Below are positions 34,931 through 48,058 of a stretch of DNA of 64,000 nucleotides, one piece after another. The translations under genes were made by a program, and so were the position numbers. The stretch covers positions 1,488,001 to 1,552,000 of the forward strand of contig JAJQJQ010000038.1 of assembly GCA_028622995.1 (NCBI GenBank), in the 5' to 3' direction. The number at the start of each line of letters is the position of its first letter. Positions within the stretch are counted from its first letter, which is position 1. The notes beneath the pieces were generated by a model that was not told the DNA's origin, did no database searches, and was given only the letters and a program-made list of their open reading frames with translations. This DNA comes from Panagrolaimus kolymaensis (lineage: Eukaryota; Nematoda; Chromadorea; Rhabditida; Panagrolaimidae).

Positions 34931-36236
34931 TTATGCATGTTTGTATTTGGTGAACATTGCATGAAGAACGCGTAAAGTACTTTTAAGATCACCATTAACG
35001 ATATCATGAGCACGGCTTTTTGGTTTAGGAATTCCTGCTTCCTCCATTAAAAAGAAAGCGAATTGAACATTCTTTAATTTCTCCTCATTGTTTGTTACTT
35101 GAAGATGGAATTTGTAGAGAGGAACGAAATAACCTTCGAGTAATCCCATGAGCAAAATGAGGAACACTCCATCTTGAAATTGAGTTTCCAAATCGGTAAT
35201 TTCAAGATTGATTTTGTTCAAATGTTTATTGCAGAAAGCAACGAGGGAGCTTTTAACATGTTGAAGTTTATCCGGGCCATAATCAAATAAGGTATCAAAG
35301 GCATCTCGTTCACCCTAAAGCAAAGCAATAATTATTTTTTAACAAAGATTATGGAATATAAATAATTACCTTTTGTCCAAGTTCAGTTTGACGAGTTGTA
35401 AGCTGTTCAGTAACTAAATTCTTTGAAACTTGTTTTCCTTGTTTGGTATATGTCATAAGTTGAACATTAACATTTTGGGGAAATTTAATGGGTGCACGAT
35501 AATGTATTGCAAGATGAATAAGACATTGCATAATAGCCACAATATCTTTATTGTGAATGGTTTCAGCTGACCATTTGGGTGTTGCAACATTAGATTGTAA
35601 TAAATTTCGATTTAATGCATCAACAATTATTCTCCATTTTTGTTTTTGTCCTTCTTCGGATTGTGAAACTTCAGGGACTTCAATTCGAATTTCAGCTAAT
35701 TTTTCAATTAACTTTTGAATTACTTGTCCATCATAAAAATCTTCTTGTAAATTTGTTACCACGATTCGCTCGGAAGCTAATTCATCATTAACCCAGTAAA
35801 GAAGAAGTTCAACAATTTCTTGAACTTTTGGATCTTCTCGTGATTCAGGTGTTAAAATTCGAATGGTTTCTCCTAAATTTAATTATTTCTTAGAGTTTTT
35901 AGAAATTTGATAGTAATTTTACCATCTCCGAGAAGCTTTAATTCAGGTTGCCTTATTTGAAGATGATTGTCAATAGCATCGCGGCCTTCCTTTTCAACAA
36001 CTTCAACTTCTTTCTCTTCAGCTTTTTCTCGATCTTCTGGATTTTGATTTTCTGGAGGTGGAACACTTCCTTGCTTCTTCTTTCGAGTTAAAGTTCCACC
36101 AAGCTTTCCTAAGAATCCTTCATTCTCCTGAAAATTTACATATTCAAGTTTAAAAAATCTAATCAATCAAATAAATGTATTCTCTAACCTTTTTCTGCTT
36201 TCTTGATCCAGTAGTTTCAGAATCATATTCTGGCAT
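34931..36236 (-). CDS. pat-6: Parvin/actopaxin, integrin adhesion adaptor
   Basis: Focal-adhesion adaptor that binds integrin-linked kinase (PAT-4) and actin at muscle attachment sites. Four exons on the minus strand (36236-36189, 36127-35923, 35872-35370, 35314-34931) give 379 aa, near the 360-375 typical of parvins. The N-terminal region is charged (LGKLGGTLTRKKKQGS, then Glu/Lys-rich). Two calponin-homology domains follow: CH1 about 100-205 (VQEIVELLLYWVNDEL to LAIHYRAPIKFP) and CH2 about 270-375 (FQDGVFLILLMGLLEGYFVP to GDLKSTLRVLHAMFTKY). The split CH pair is diagnostic of parvins. The start is the first ATG in exon 1, and the first 16 codons match no alternative start. Confidence 0.95.
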
Positions 36237-38396
36237 CTTTAATTAATTTTTCCTTTAAAATAAATTGATTGCAAAAGGAAAAACAACAACAAAGCAACGC
36301 CACTAAACAATATAAAATTTGCCGATCAAAAGTGTATAACGCTGCTTACTTTTTTTTCTCTTACTTTCTTTTTTTGATTGGAAAACAAATGTATTCGAGA
36401 GGAGTTTGTATGTCCGTCGTCCGTATGTCTTTCATGTCCATTATAGTTCGTATTTTTATTTTTTTGGTGTTGCTGCTTGCTTTTGTGGAAGTTGGGTGTC
36501 TCTTTCAACAACCAAAAGTCTGAGAAGAAGAATAAAAAAATGGGGGCGTTCTTTTTTCTTCTTCTTTTTTGCCATACAAATAATAACCAAGAACAACGAG
36601 AAAAAAATGCGGCGATATTACACTGCTCTTCCTTCCTTTCTTTTGCTAGCCTCAAGAGATGATGATCAATATAAAAAGAACAAATGAAGCAAAGAAGAAA
36701 AACTTTTTGAGGGAAATATGCATTTCTTTCTTTCTCTTTTTTGATGATTGTGGATATCATTTTGCATCGAGGAGGAAGAAAAAGAAGTTAGACAACCATA
36801 AGTAAGTATGGAAGAAACGAGCAAAAAATATTTATATTTTGGTTTCTATTTTAGTCGAGAAAAAAAACATAATAGAAAGAGAGAAAAATAAATGCAATTC
36901 AAGCAAATTTTTTATTTTAACGGAAATATTTATCCATTTTTTATGGATTTGAAATATCATAAATCTAAAAAAATATTGGTGACACATATATAAATAAGCC
37001 TTTGCAAAAACTACTGTAATCCATTTTTTGTTTTAGTTTATTATTGAAAAATTGCATTTTGAGTAAAAAAGGTGTTTTCGAATAAAATTTCATTTTCAAT
37101 ACTTTTATGGCATGTCTTAAATTTTTATTAATACTTTTTGCAGCCATAGTTTTTCTTTTTTACTTTTTTACTTTTTAATTTCATTTTTATTCCACTTTTT
37201 GCTCCTTCTTTTATCGTTTCAATTAAATAAAAACCTTAAGTTTTTGTTTTTTCTTGAACATTCATTTCTACAGGAAAAAATTTTAATTTCCAGACTTCTT
37301 TTTTTTTTTGAATTATTTATCAATTTTTAAAAATTACAGATTGAGCAGATATTTTTCAAAAATAAAAAAGTCATCGTTTTTGTCGTCTCCTTTTTCTTCT
37401 TGTCAGTTATCATTTGGTTCCAAATTTCTTTGGATGGTAAAAAAAAAGAAAGAAAGAGAAAAGATGAAAGCCAAGAAGCTTTCTTGCTTTTTCGGCAACA
37501 AAAAAAATTTAAAAAACGCAGTTGACGCGACTCCAACTATAATCGATAGAGAAGAGGGGAGAGACCACCAAAAAGACAAGAAGGGATAAGAAGAAAAAAA
37601 TGCCGCCGCTAGCTAGCTTTCTAGCAGCCAAAAGCAGCAGGAGGAGAGAGAGGGTGAACGGTTGTAGTAGTAGTACATAGTTGTAGTTGAGGTCTTTTTC
37701 CATTCTTCGCCGGAAGCATTTTTTTTCTTCTTTTTTTTTCTATGCTAGCTAACTATGTTTTTCTAAACAACAGCAGCAATATGCGTGTTTTAGAGATAAC
37801 TTGACATTTGAAATAAGTTTATTTTTATTTTTTGGTATCTTTCAAAGATTTCATATTCATACTTTTGTTTCCTTAATTAGTCTTTTTTTGCTGAGTCTAG
37901 ACATTTTAAAATTATTGTTTAATTCTTGAGAATTTTTTGTTTTTTACAATCTTTGAAGCATCAGAGTGTCAATGTAAGATCAAACGTCTTATTTTTTTTT
38001 TGTGACTTTTTCCTTTATATTTTTTAAACTTTTTTTTTCTTCGTGTGCTCTGTCGTCGCAACTTTTTAACAACTAACTACGAGAACAAAAAAAATAAGAT
38101 ACTCATCCTCTTTTACGCCGGATAAGAAAGATTTTTTTGTCGTCTACGTTAAACTTTTTTTTAAATATTTATCAAGCTTTTGTTTTTTTATTCTAGCCAT
38201 TACCGCCTTTACCACTTGACTTCCGGGCAGTGGTGGATGCGCAGGGCCGCGACAAAGTCGTCGAGAAAATCCACAAATTTCTTCAATTTTGTTTCAAAAA
38301 AGCAGCAGTGGTGTCAAAAAGAAGGTTGTACATTGAAAATAATCAAGAAAGATAAAAATATATATTAAAAAAATTAAATTATTATTTACAATAAAA
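36237..38396. other. Intergenic, pat-6 to alpha2-delta
   Basis: 2.2 kb shared 5' side of two divergent genes. It is AT-rich with long T runs. Overlapping open frames on both strands at 36269-36760 are low-complexity and rejected as genes. A locally GC-richer patch near 38220-38270 reads through as a possible transcribed leader but has no recognised product. No promoter motif is assigned. Confidence 0.45.
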
Positions 38397-41300
38397 ATGG
38401 ATGAAGAAGAAGATGAAATTGTAAATGGATCATTAAAATTTTGTTTGCATCATTTAAAACGCTTTAAAATTAATTTCAAATTATTTTTTGTTTCAATTGT
38501 TCTTATTATTATTGCATTTACGGGTACTGTAAATTGTGAGCCGGTAACAGCGAATAGGTATGTTTTTAACTAAAAAAATGTTTGGTAAAATTAAGTTAAA
38601 TTTTTTTTTAGTGTATCAAAAATCGGTGATGAATTATCTCGATATTTATCCAAAACCTTTAAAGATGCAACTAAATGGGAAGATATTAAACGGGTTTATG
38701 AAAATATTGCAATTCCAGAAGTATTTGATCCTCGTGCAGAATTAAAACATATTAAAAAACATATAGAAAAATATTTAAGTGATCGAGCTAAAATGGCTTG
38801 GGATGCAAAAGTTTCCCTGGAATCCAGGGAACTTGGAAATTATAATAGTTCAGAAGTAAATAATCCATTATCAAAAAATTTTATTCGTTTTATTAATGCT
38901 AAAACGGGAAATGATGGAACAATAATTTATTCGGATGGACATTTTGGTGAAATGTTTTATGCAAATGAAACTCGTTCATTAACTCTTCAGCCCAATGTAA
39001 ATTTTTATCGAATTCCTACAAGTTCTGAAGCTTCAGCGGTTCATATTCCCACTCCAGTTTATACTCGAAATCCAGATTTATTAAAAAGAATTCAATGGTC
39101 GGATATCGATCAACTTTATCGAAGGAATCGAGAAAAAATTAAGGATTTATCTTTTCAAAAATTTTGCTCTGAAAATGGTTTTATGCGATATTTTCCAGGT
39201 ACATTTCTTTAACATTGAAAGAAAATTAGCATTCATTCAAAAATAATTTTTTAGCCGCCCCATGGAATTATGATAACCCCCAAATCCAATTGGACATGTT
39301 TGATTGTCGAAATACTGAATGGTTTGTTGATGCCGCAACAATGTCAAAAAATATGATAATTATGTTGGATATGTCTGGATCCATGTTGGGGCAACGCTTT
39401 GAAATAGCTAAACAAACAATTGAAGCTATTTTGGATACATTATCTGATAATGATTTCTTTAATATTATGCCTGTAAGGTTTTTTAATTTTTGCGGAGATT
39501 AACTTTAAATTTGCTCCCAATTTTTTTTAGTTTTCAAGAACTCCCCAAATGCTTGATGAATGTTCTGAAGAAGGGTTATTACAAGCAACGATGAGGAATA
39601 AAAAATTGTTACGCTCTCGATTGCTAAATGTAACATCTGAAGGAAAAGCAGATTATGAAAAAGCTTTGGGTAAAGCTTTCACAACTTTATTAAATGTATG
39701 TTTAAAATTATTTTTTTAAACCATTCTCTGCTTCGTTAATACATATATGCTTTTTTTGCTAATAATAATAATTAAATAATTATAAAAAAAATAATAATAA
39801 GAGATAGAAAAGAAAATAGATCACGCTTGCATTATTTATTTATTTAGTTTTTTTGGCAATATAATAATAATACCTGCCAGTTGCCTCTATGTTTTTTGCT
39901 TTATGTAACGTGCACGTATATATTTTCATACAATCTAATAATTTTTGCTTTAAAAAAGTTTTAAAAAAAATGCTAATTAAGCACACACACGAAAAAACAA
40001 TTTATTTAAAAATAATAATAATCAAATGCTAATATATATTTATGCTTTTTGCTTTTAATTCTTAGTTGCCTGACCCTGTAGTATGGAAAACTAAAGAAGG
40101 ACTTGCACAAGAAAAGGAACAACAAACAATTGATCCAACTTTACATTATATTGAATTGGAAGATAATATCCTCGCTGTTACTCATCGACATTTAGAAGCC
40201 GTAAGTTTTGTGGATTGTGTTGTGATTTTGTTTTAAATTATGTTTGACTTTTGCTTTGCTTTTGCTGCTTGATTCCCCTTGCTTTTTTTCTTTTTTTAAA
40301 TTTGGTTTTTTTGTTGTTTTTCTGATTTCTGGAAAAGCAGTTTGAGTTTAATTTTTAGATAAAAAGTGGTGAACGATTATCTCAAACCCAAATGGGTTGT
40401 AATGATGTTATTATGTTAATAACGGATGGAGCACCAGGATATTTTAAAAATGTTTTTGAACTTTATAATAAAAATAAACGAGTAAGAAAAAATTCATGCT
40501 TCATTTAAAAAAAATTTTATTCACATTTCTGCCTTCAGATTCGCTTTTTCTCTTTCCTCATTGGTGAAGAAGCAATTGATTTTGATCAAGTCAAATGGAT
40601 GGCTTGCACCAATCGAGGATATATGGTACATGTGAGCAATATGGCTGATGTACAAGAAAAAGTTCAAGTATGTTTTTATTTTAGGAACTTTGAAAAAAAA
40701 AGCTTTTTCCCAATTAATTAATTTGCTAAATTTTCTAAATTTATTTTTTTAGCATTATGTAAAAGTCATGTCACGTCCAATAAGTCGTCAAAGTCATGCA
40801 ATACAAAAAAATAATGCAATTTGGGGAAGTGTTTCTAAAGAAAGAATGGTAATAAAAAATGTAACAAAAAATAGACCAAAGAATGCAAATTTTTTTAGAG
40901 TAATCAATATGTCATATCTGTTGGATTCCCAGTAGTTGTAGAGGATCAATTTATGGGAGTTTCAGCTGTTAGTGTACCAATGATAGAATTAATGCAAATT
41001 GCACATCCAGCATTGGTATAAAAAAATCTTTAGGTGCAAAAAAATTAAAAATGTTTAAATATTTTAGATTGGTTCAAATAGTTACTTTTTTATGTTGGAT
41101 AATAATGGATATGCCATGTTTCATCCACAATTGAGACCCGTTGTAAGTCACACTTGCAGATCTTGCCAATAAAACAAAAAAATAAAAAAATAAATGTGTA
41201 ATTTGAAAAAAAAAAATTAATTTATTGTTTTAGGACCAAATTACAAAAGAAACAAAACCAACATACAATAATATGGATTTTATTCATGTTGATGTTCAAA

Positions 41301-43679
41301 AACCCCTTTCTGAATTACCTCATACTGTTAAAGTTAATTGTCAAAATCCAGATCCAAAACAAATTAGCACTTTATTTGCCATTGAAGGAATAGTAAGCGA
41401 CACTTTCATTTTATTTTGATAGACTCATATTAAATTTTTTTAGAAACGTGTTTATTCTCAAAAAAATTCCTATATCGCTGAATGCATTGATGGAACTCAT
41501 TTTACGTAAGATCTTTCAAGCAAAGAAAATTTATTAAATAAAATAGAGTTAATTTTTAGAATAGGAGCAGCTTTTCCAGAACATAATAATGTTCGATTAA
41601 AAAGAAGAGAACAATTTTCTTATACTAAAGTTGAAGATGACTGGTTTCGAGATAATAATTGGCGGCTTCATCCTGAATGGTAAAATCCCCACAAAAATAT
41701 TAAATAATATTTATTTAAAATATTTAATTTTAGGCGATATTGTTTGCTGAATGATAGTGACACTTCATTGAGTGCTGAAGCAGCCATTTCAAGATATGCC
41801 TCACAAATGCGCGGATCCGGAAAAATTCCAGAACTTTGTCAACCAAGAAAAGCTTTGGTTGATCGATTGCTGCTTGATATTCAAGCAACCAATTCTTTTG
41901 CAGCTTTATGGGATCAAGAATGGAAACAAAATAAAGAAAAGGGCGTACATTTAGCATTTTTTGCTTCACCCTCTGGGCTTATTCGATATTACAATGAATC
42001 ATTGGATGATGCATATTATGAGGAAGCGGAATTTTTGGTTGAAAATCAAACTGCTACAGAAAAGTAAATTAAAAAATGCTTTCTTTTGTCGCAAAAAATA
42101 ATTTTTACTTATTTCTTTATTTTTTAGCGCTTACAAACATTTTGTTCTTGAACTAAATAGAAAATCAGTGGATGATAATTATTATAAACGAGCTGTTAGA
42201 ATGAGGGATAAAATTGTGTTTGATGTTAATTTACAAAGTTTGTAGTTCCCTTTTTTTCTGGAAAACTAAACAAAACTATTTTATTTTTGTAGCTCAATTG
42301 TGGCAATCCACAGATGATAAAAATGCATATGGAAAAGTTGAAAATGAAACCATTCTTGCTATTGCTTATAAAGCGTTATACCATGATGAAGCCCTCATAG
42401 GCGTGGTGGGAATTGAATACCTTTATGATAAAATGGCTATATGGCTTAAAGAAAATGGTTGCGATCCAGAAAATGAACAAATTCGTTGTTATTTGCTTGA
42501 TGAACATGGTTATATTTTTTATACCAGTCAAAAGGATGTTAGTTATGAAGGAACATTAAAAGAATTTACCATGAGTCAGAAAAAGCCACGATACATAAAG
42601 CAATCACCCATAGGGCGATTTTTTGGACATCTCAATCGCATTGCAGAATGGACTATGGAAACGTTAGTTGAAAAGGGATTTTATAAAAGGTAAATCTAAG
42701 GGCTTTGAGAATAAATCAAATTTATGTATGATTTTTTAGGGTGAATTTTGCTGATAATCAAGCAATGTGTGATGCACCAGTAAGAACCATTGCAGCGGCA
42801 TCATCCACAATAACAGTAAGAAAAAAAACTCGAGTGAAATAATTTTTTGTTATTAATTAATTTTTAGGCTCCATTTACTCATATAAGAAATATAATTTTA
42901 TGGTTTGGTACACAACTTTTACGGGTTATTGGAAACTATGCTGCATTTTTTTCAACTATGTTTATTTCTTCCAATTTTATTTCTCCCACAACAGCTTACA
43001 CAACAACATTTAAAAATCCAGCAGGTGGTAGATCTCCATGCCAAATGATTTCACCTTTTTATGTGGCAGATACATCACATTCTAAAATGGCTTCATCATC
43101 CCTTCTTGAAGGAGATAGTGCTGAAAGGCCGTGTAAACAAAATGCAGCTCAATGTGCAATGTAAATAATTAAAACCAATTTTTTTTGGGATTTTTAGTTT
43201 AATAAATTTGTGTTTTTAGACGAGCATATGCAAATTGGATAGAAAAAACCAATTTACTTTTAGTTGTTATTTCACATGATCTTGAAAGTTCATGTTATGA
43301 TGAAACCCAATGTCCAATGTCATCACCACCAATTTTGCCATTTTCTTTTGAAAAATCTGTGGAATCATTGGGTGATAAACAAATGCACATATCAAGTGCT
43401 ATCATAACTAATGGTAGCCAAGCTGATCCAGCAGCATGTCACTATAGCGTTCCAACACAGCGCAAAAATGTTTTAGAATGCATTAAAGAAGATTTTGTGG
43501 TAAGTTTTATAAAACTTGGAAAAAAATTGGAAAAGATAATTAATAACAAGCAATTAATTTAGGACGAATCCGATCTCCCTTGCTCAATATCACCCTCATT
43601 GCATCATCCAACAATAATTTCCGCCTTTTCATGCTTATTTTCTGTCTTTCTTTCAATAATAGTTTTAAATAATTTTTAA
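38397..43679 (+). CDS. Voltage-gated calcium channel alpha2-delta subunit
   Basis: Extracellular auxiliary subunit that traffics and tunes neuronal and muscle Ca2+ channels; family of UNC-36, TAG-180 and vertebrate CACNA2D. Twenty exons: 38397-38557, 38612-39198, 39255-39472, 39531-39695, 40066-40200, 40359-40481, 40539-40667, 40753-40848, 40899-41015, 41068-41142, 41234-41392, 41444-41505, 41560-41679, 41734-42063, 42128-42237, 42293-42689, 42740-42815, 42868-43160, 43220-43499, 43563-43679; 1249 aa. The N-terminal hydrophobic segment (about 30-45) acts as signal. The VWA-N region (about 150-260) is followed by a VWA domain with an intact MIDAS (DMSGS, 288-292) and ITDG (D445). Cache-like segments follow, with [12 protein letters not shown], then a Cys-rich delta part and a hydrophobic C terminus suited to GPI or membrane anchoring. 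The sequence is closest to CACNA2D3/4 by eye; whether it is unc-36 or tag-180 is not resolved. The VWA has an extra stretch of about 45 residues coded by exon 5. Confidence 0.92.
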
Positions 43680-46600
43680 ATATATATGTATAATATCTAT
43701 CTATGTTTGTATGTATGTAAATATACCTCAAATTTAAGAGCTGTGATAAATTAAATAACAAAATTTAAAAATTTAAAGTCATTATTTAAAAAAATTGAAT
43801 CAGCTTAAAAAATTTAAAAAATAAACAACAAATTGCTCTAAAACTTTTTTGTACTTTGGCTGAAAATGAATAAGACTTTAGGCATAAATTCTTTGTTTCA
43901 TTCTCCATAAAAGTGTCTTATTTCAACATCTATTAAGAAGGGCAATATATAGCTTATTCTTTTTCCTTCTTTTCTTCCTTTTTAATAGCTTTTTTATTTA
44001 AAAATAAAACGAACGAGAACAACATAAAAAGAAGAAGGAAGAATAAAAAGAAGAAACAAAAACGATCCGCTGCTTACTACTTACTATTACTTTCAGAACG
44101 AGCTCTCTGAAGCAAAAAAACTTTATTCAAATAAATTCCTTCCATTGAAAAAAATTTTTTGAACACAACAATATAAAGGAAGATTGAGATGGGATTGAGG
44201 GGAATAAAAACAAGAAAAAAGTGCTCCATAACATTGCTTCTGCTCGTTTTCTATTGTTATTCGCAAAAAAAAATTTTAAGGCCATACATATGTTTTTAAT
44301 CTTCTTCTATTGAAAATGCCTTTTTTGGGTTAAAGTTTGTTTTAAAGTTGTTGCTTTGGCTTGTCTTGCATATTGGCTGGCTTGCCCCTGAGCAAATTGA
44401 AAAGTCTTAAAAACTATAAAGAAATTTTGCGACAATGTGTTTCTTTTATTTTATTTTTATTCTTCTTTTTTTCGAAAAGAGGCATTTTAGAAAAATAAAT
44501 AAATGCTTGCCCAAACGAGACGAAGACGAAGAAAAAACTAAACTAATGTAAACACGTGTGTTGTATATTTGGGAAAGAAACATGTCTTGGAGACGACTAC
44601 TACTACACTTGCTCAAAAGCAAATTAGGCAAAAGCCCTCCTTTTTCTATCTTTTTTTCTTTTTATTCTTCCCAAAAACAATTGGCACATCTTGAGTGATG
44701 CTTCTCGTAAAATAAAGCCTATTTATCTTTTTCTCGGTCGGTTCTTCTTTTATTTCTTCTTTTATTTTATTTTCTCCTCTTCTTGCACTTAAAAAAATTC
44801 ATTTATATATTTGGGGGTCACACTTTTTAAAGATAGATTTTTCTGTGACTTCTTCGCTTCAAAAGATATACATATAATTACTGTATTTTAATCATATCAT
44901 CTTTAGATAAACATAAATGGTTGCTTCTTTTTACTATTTCTCCTTCTTTTTATAATTTTATTAAAAAAATGCAATAATGACACTTAAAAAAATAATAAAA
45001 AATAAAATAATTGCTTAGTAACTATTATAAAGAAAGACAACGAAGGCAAGCAGAAACATTTAATAGCCTTTTTCGTCGTCTGTCGTCGTTGCAAGTCACA
45101 TCAGATCATTCATTCATTTTGAAGCTTAATTTTTATTTTTGCTTTAAAATGCTATATACTTTTCGTTTTTTTAAAACTTTTAATGTGAAAAGCTAAACTA
45201 CAAAAATAAATAAAAATAGAAGTATATTTGTATGGTTTTTGCATATTTTTTTTATCTTTTTTGGATTGCTTGATGTTTCACTTTGTTGTTCGTGGATGAT
45301 CACTTTTTGAGATGCTTTTTATTGTTTTTTTTTGTTGTTATTTTGGGAAGATAAAAAAGGGTTAGTAATAGTAGAATGGAATACCGCAATTCGTCTTCTT
45401 GAAGCAAATGAAGAAAAAAAAAATAACATGCATTTTTTCATTGTGTTTTTTTGCTTATAAAAAAAGTCATGGAAATATAATGCATTTTTTCTTGAATTCG
45501 AGCATAAATTGAAAATAGTGCGCCATGGCCGATTTCATCGATGGTCAAGTGGACATGAAATTTAAACCACACATTCAGATAGCCATTATAAGAATAGTTA
45601 TCGGTCGTTTTACCCCATATTCAGCTCTCAAACGGAAGTTTTCCAGTCTCGAAGCGAAAAAATAAACTTTTTTATTATGACTAATTTTAAAAATCTGGCT
45701 CGATAGGAAATTCCTATAAATCATAAAAAGCTTAAATATGAAAAATCATAAAAATATATCGAGTTTAAAAAAAACTTTTGGAGGACTTTATGAAAAAAAT
45801 TGTAAAAATTTGCATATCGCCCTTATGAACTATTTTTTTTTTTCGCCCGTTCCTATCCCCATATTTTAACCATATATTCTACAGACTTATAGGATTATTT
45901 ATGCTAAATATCAGAATTTTCCAGCGAGGGGAACGAAATCTTTTCCAGGCCGGTATTAATTACACCAATATATGGAATTGCAAAAGCCATAGGACAAGTT
46001 ACTTAAAAAACCATATATAAATTCCAAATTCTTTACAAAATCGTTAAAAATAATCTCCTCGATTTTTGGGTAAAGTTTCATCCAACCTTGTTATGTTTAT
46101 TACTGCGTTTCGAATTTTTGAAGGTTCACTAGTAAAACACGAAGTTTCCAAAAAAATAAAAAATCATAAAAAATTAGATTTTTCAAAAACTTTTATTTTC
46201 GCTTATTCTCATCATTTCTAGACGTAATTCGGGTCGTAGAATCCGAATTTGATAATAATTTCATCACTTCACTTGCTGGTTTCTGAGTTATGAATTTATG
46301 AAATATGCAAATTTTTATTTGGTTTTATTTGGGCGTAACTCCATTTTAAAATATAAACCCAGGGAAATGAATGCCATATTCGGATTCTACGACCCAAATT
46401 ACGTCTAGAAATGATAAGAGTAAGCGAAAATAAAAGTTTTTGAAAAATCTTATTTTTTTGGATTTTTTATTTTTTTGAAAACTTCGTGTTTTACTAGTGA
46501 ACCTTCAAAAATTCGAAACGCAGTAATAAACATAACAAGGTTGGATGAAACTTTACCCAAAAATCGAGGAGGATGTATTCTACGGTTTTGTAAAGAATTT

Positions 46601-48058
46601 GGAATTTTTATATGTGTTTTTGGGTAACTTGTCCAGTGGCTATTGCTATTCCATATATTGGTGTAATAAATACCAACCAGGAAAACATTTACTTCCCCTA
46701 ACTGGAAAATTCTGATATTTAGCTCAAATATTCCTCGATATCTAAGGAACATATGGTTAAAATATGGGCATCGAAAGGTGTCAAAAAAAAAAAGTTCTTA
46801 AGAGCGATATTCAAATTTTTGCAATTTTTTTCAAAAAGTCCTCCAAAAGTTTTTTTTAAACTCGATATAATTTTATGATTTTTCATATTTAAGCTTTTTA
46901 TGATTTATAGGATTTTTGTATCGAGCCAGATTTTTAAAATTAGTCATAATAAAAAACTTTATTTTTTCGCTTCAAGACTGGAAAACTTCCATATGAGAGT
47001 TGAATGTGGTGTAAAACGACCGATAACTATTCTTATAAGAGCTATACGAATATGTGGTATCAATATCAGATCTACTTGTCCATCGATGAAATTGGCCATG
47101 TCGACACACTTCTCGATTTTGAGAAAAAATGCATTATATACTACTTTTTTTTTCTTCTTCCCAGAAGCAACGTCAATGAATGGTGGCGCCTTTGTAGCAC
47201 TTTCCTTATTTCTTTTTTTCTTTTTTTTGGAATCCTTGTTTGTGTAATCTTTAGAAAAAAAAGATGTACTACATATAAATAAATGGACCAAGACATTTCT
47301 TTTAAAGTCCATTGAAATAAATAAACGTTATGTTTTTATTTTTCTTCTTCCTTCTTTTCTTTTGATTATTATCGCTCAAGCTTAAACCAACAACCAACAT
47401 TTTTTATTTATCTCAACCTTGTGTTTTTCCTTTTTTTCTTTTGTATGAAAGAATTTCCGGTTTTATTTTTGGTAGTTTTTTTAGAACATTATTATTATTT
47501 TTACTTCTTTACTTTTACGTAGATGTCTCGTCCTTCTGTATAAAAATAAGAAATAAAAATAAAATGATGAACTAATGGAGAAGATAAAATCACTAACTCA
47601 CTCACAGCTGGCTTTTCTCTTTTTTAAAATTTGATTTAAACTTGTTCAAAAAAAATAAAATAAAAAATTTTAAACAGCAACAACAACAGCTCGCTGCCGC
47701 CTAAGTTTCAATCCCTCCTTGATGTTGATGATGATGTTGTTTATAGTGTTAGTGTCTGTCGCTTTAAAAAAAAGCAAGCTATTTTTTTTATGACACTAAA
47801 AAATAAATATGAAAATACGTATATAAAAAACGCGAACTTTTTTTTGAATACTAAAAAAGTCTCTTATTTTTCTTCGTTATCATTAAATGTTTTTGCTTGA
47901 ATGAATCAAAAAATTAAAGACTTCCAACCTTTTTTAGAACATAAACGCTTTAATTATTGTTATTATTTATTATTAAATGGCTGAGATACCATAGATAATT
48001 TATAATTATTTTAACTTTTTTCTTATTCTATCAATGATTTATTATAAATTTCAAAGCA
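43680..48058. other. 4.4 kb gene-poor region
   Basis: AT-rich, carrying the large imperfect palindrome at about 45475-47139. Outside it I recognise no exon, RNA gene or further repeat. Short frames at 44446-44631 and 45011-45196 are low-complexity. Confidence 0.5.
45475..47139. repeat. Large imperfect palindrome with a reading frame in each arm
   Basis: Left arm about 45475-46247 and right arm about 46373-47139 are reverse complements with roughly 10-15 percent divergence and small indels, around a spacer of about 125 bp. Matching anchors include ATATAATGCATTTTTTC (45475-45491) with its complement near 47123-47139, and ATTCTACGACCC inside both arms near the centre. Each arm carries, pointing inward, a 46-codon frame beginning ATGGCC (45525-45665 plus; 47099-46959 minus) of exactly equal length. 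The exact outer limits and any target-site duplication are unclear. It may be an old foldback transposon or an inverted duplication. Confidence 0.82.

Noticed and set aside
36326..36760. Overlapping frames on both strands upstream of pat-6
   Set aside because: Both translations are low-complexity and lie in the 5' region of pat-6; no homology or signal/membrane architecture that looks real.
46959..47312. 117-codon minus-strand frame taken as an independent gene
   Set aside because: Its C-terminal 46 codons are the palindrome-arm frame and its N-terminal part is Lys-rich flanking sequence absent from the other arm; treated as part of the repeat.
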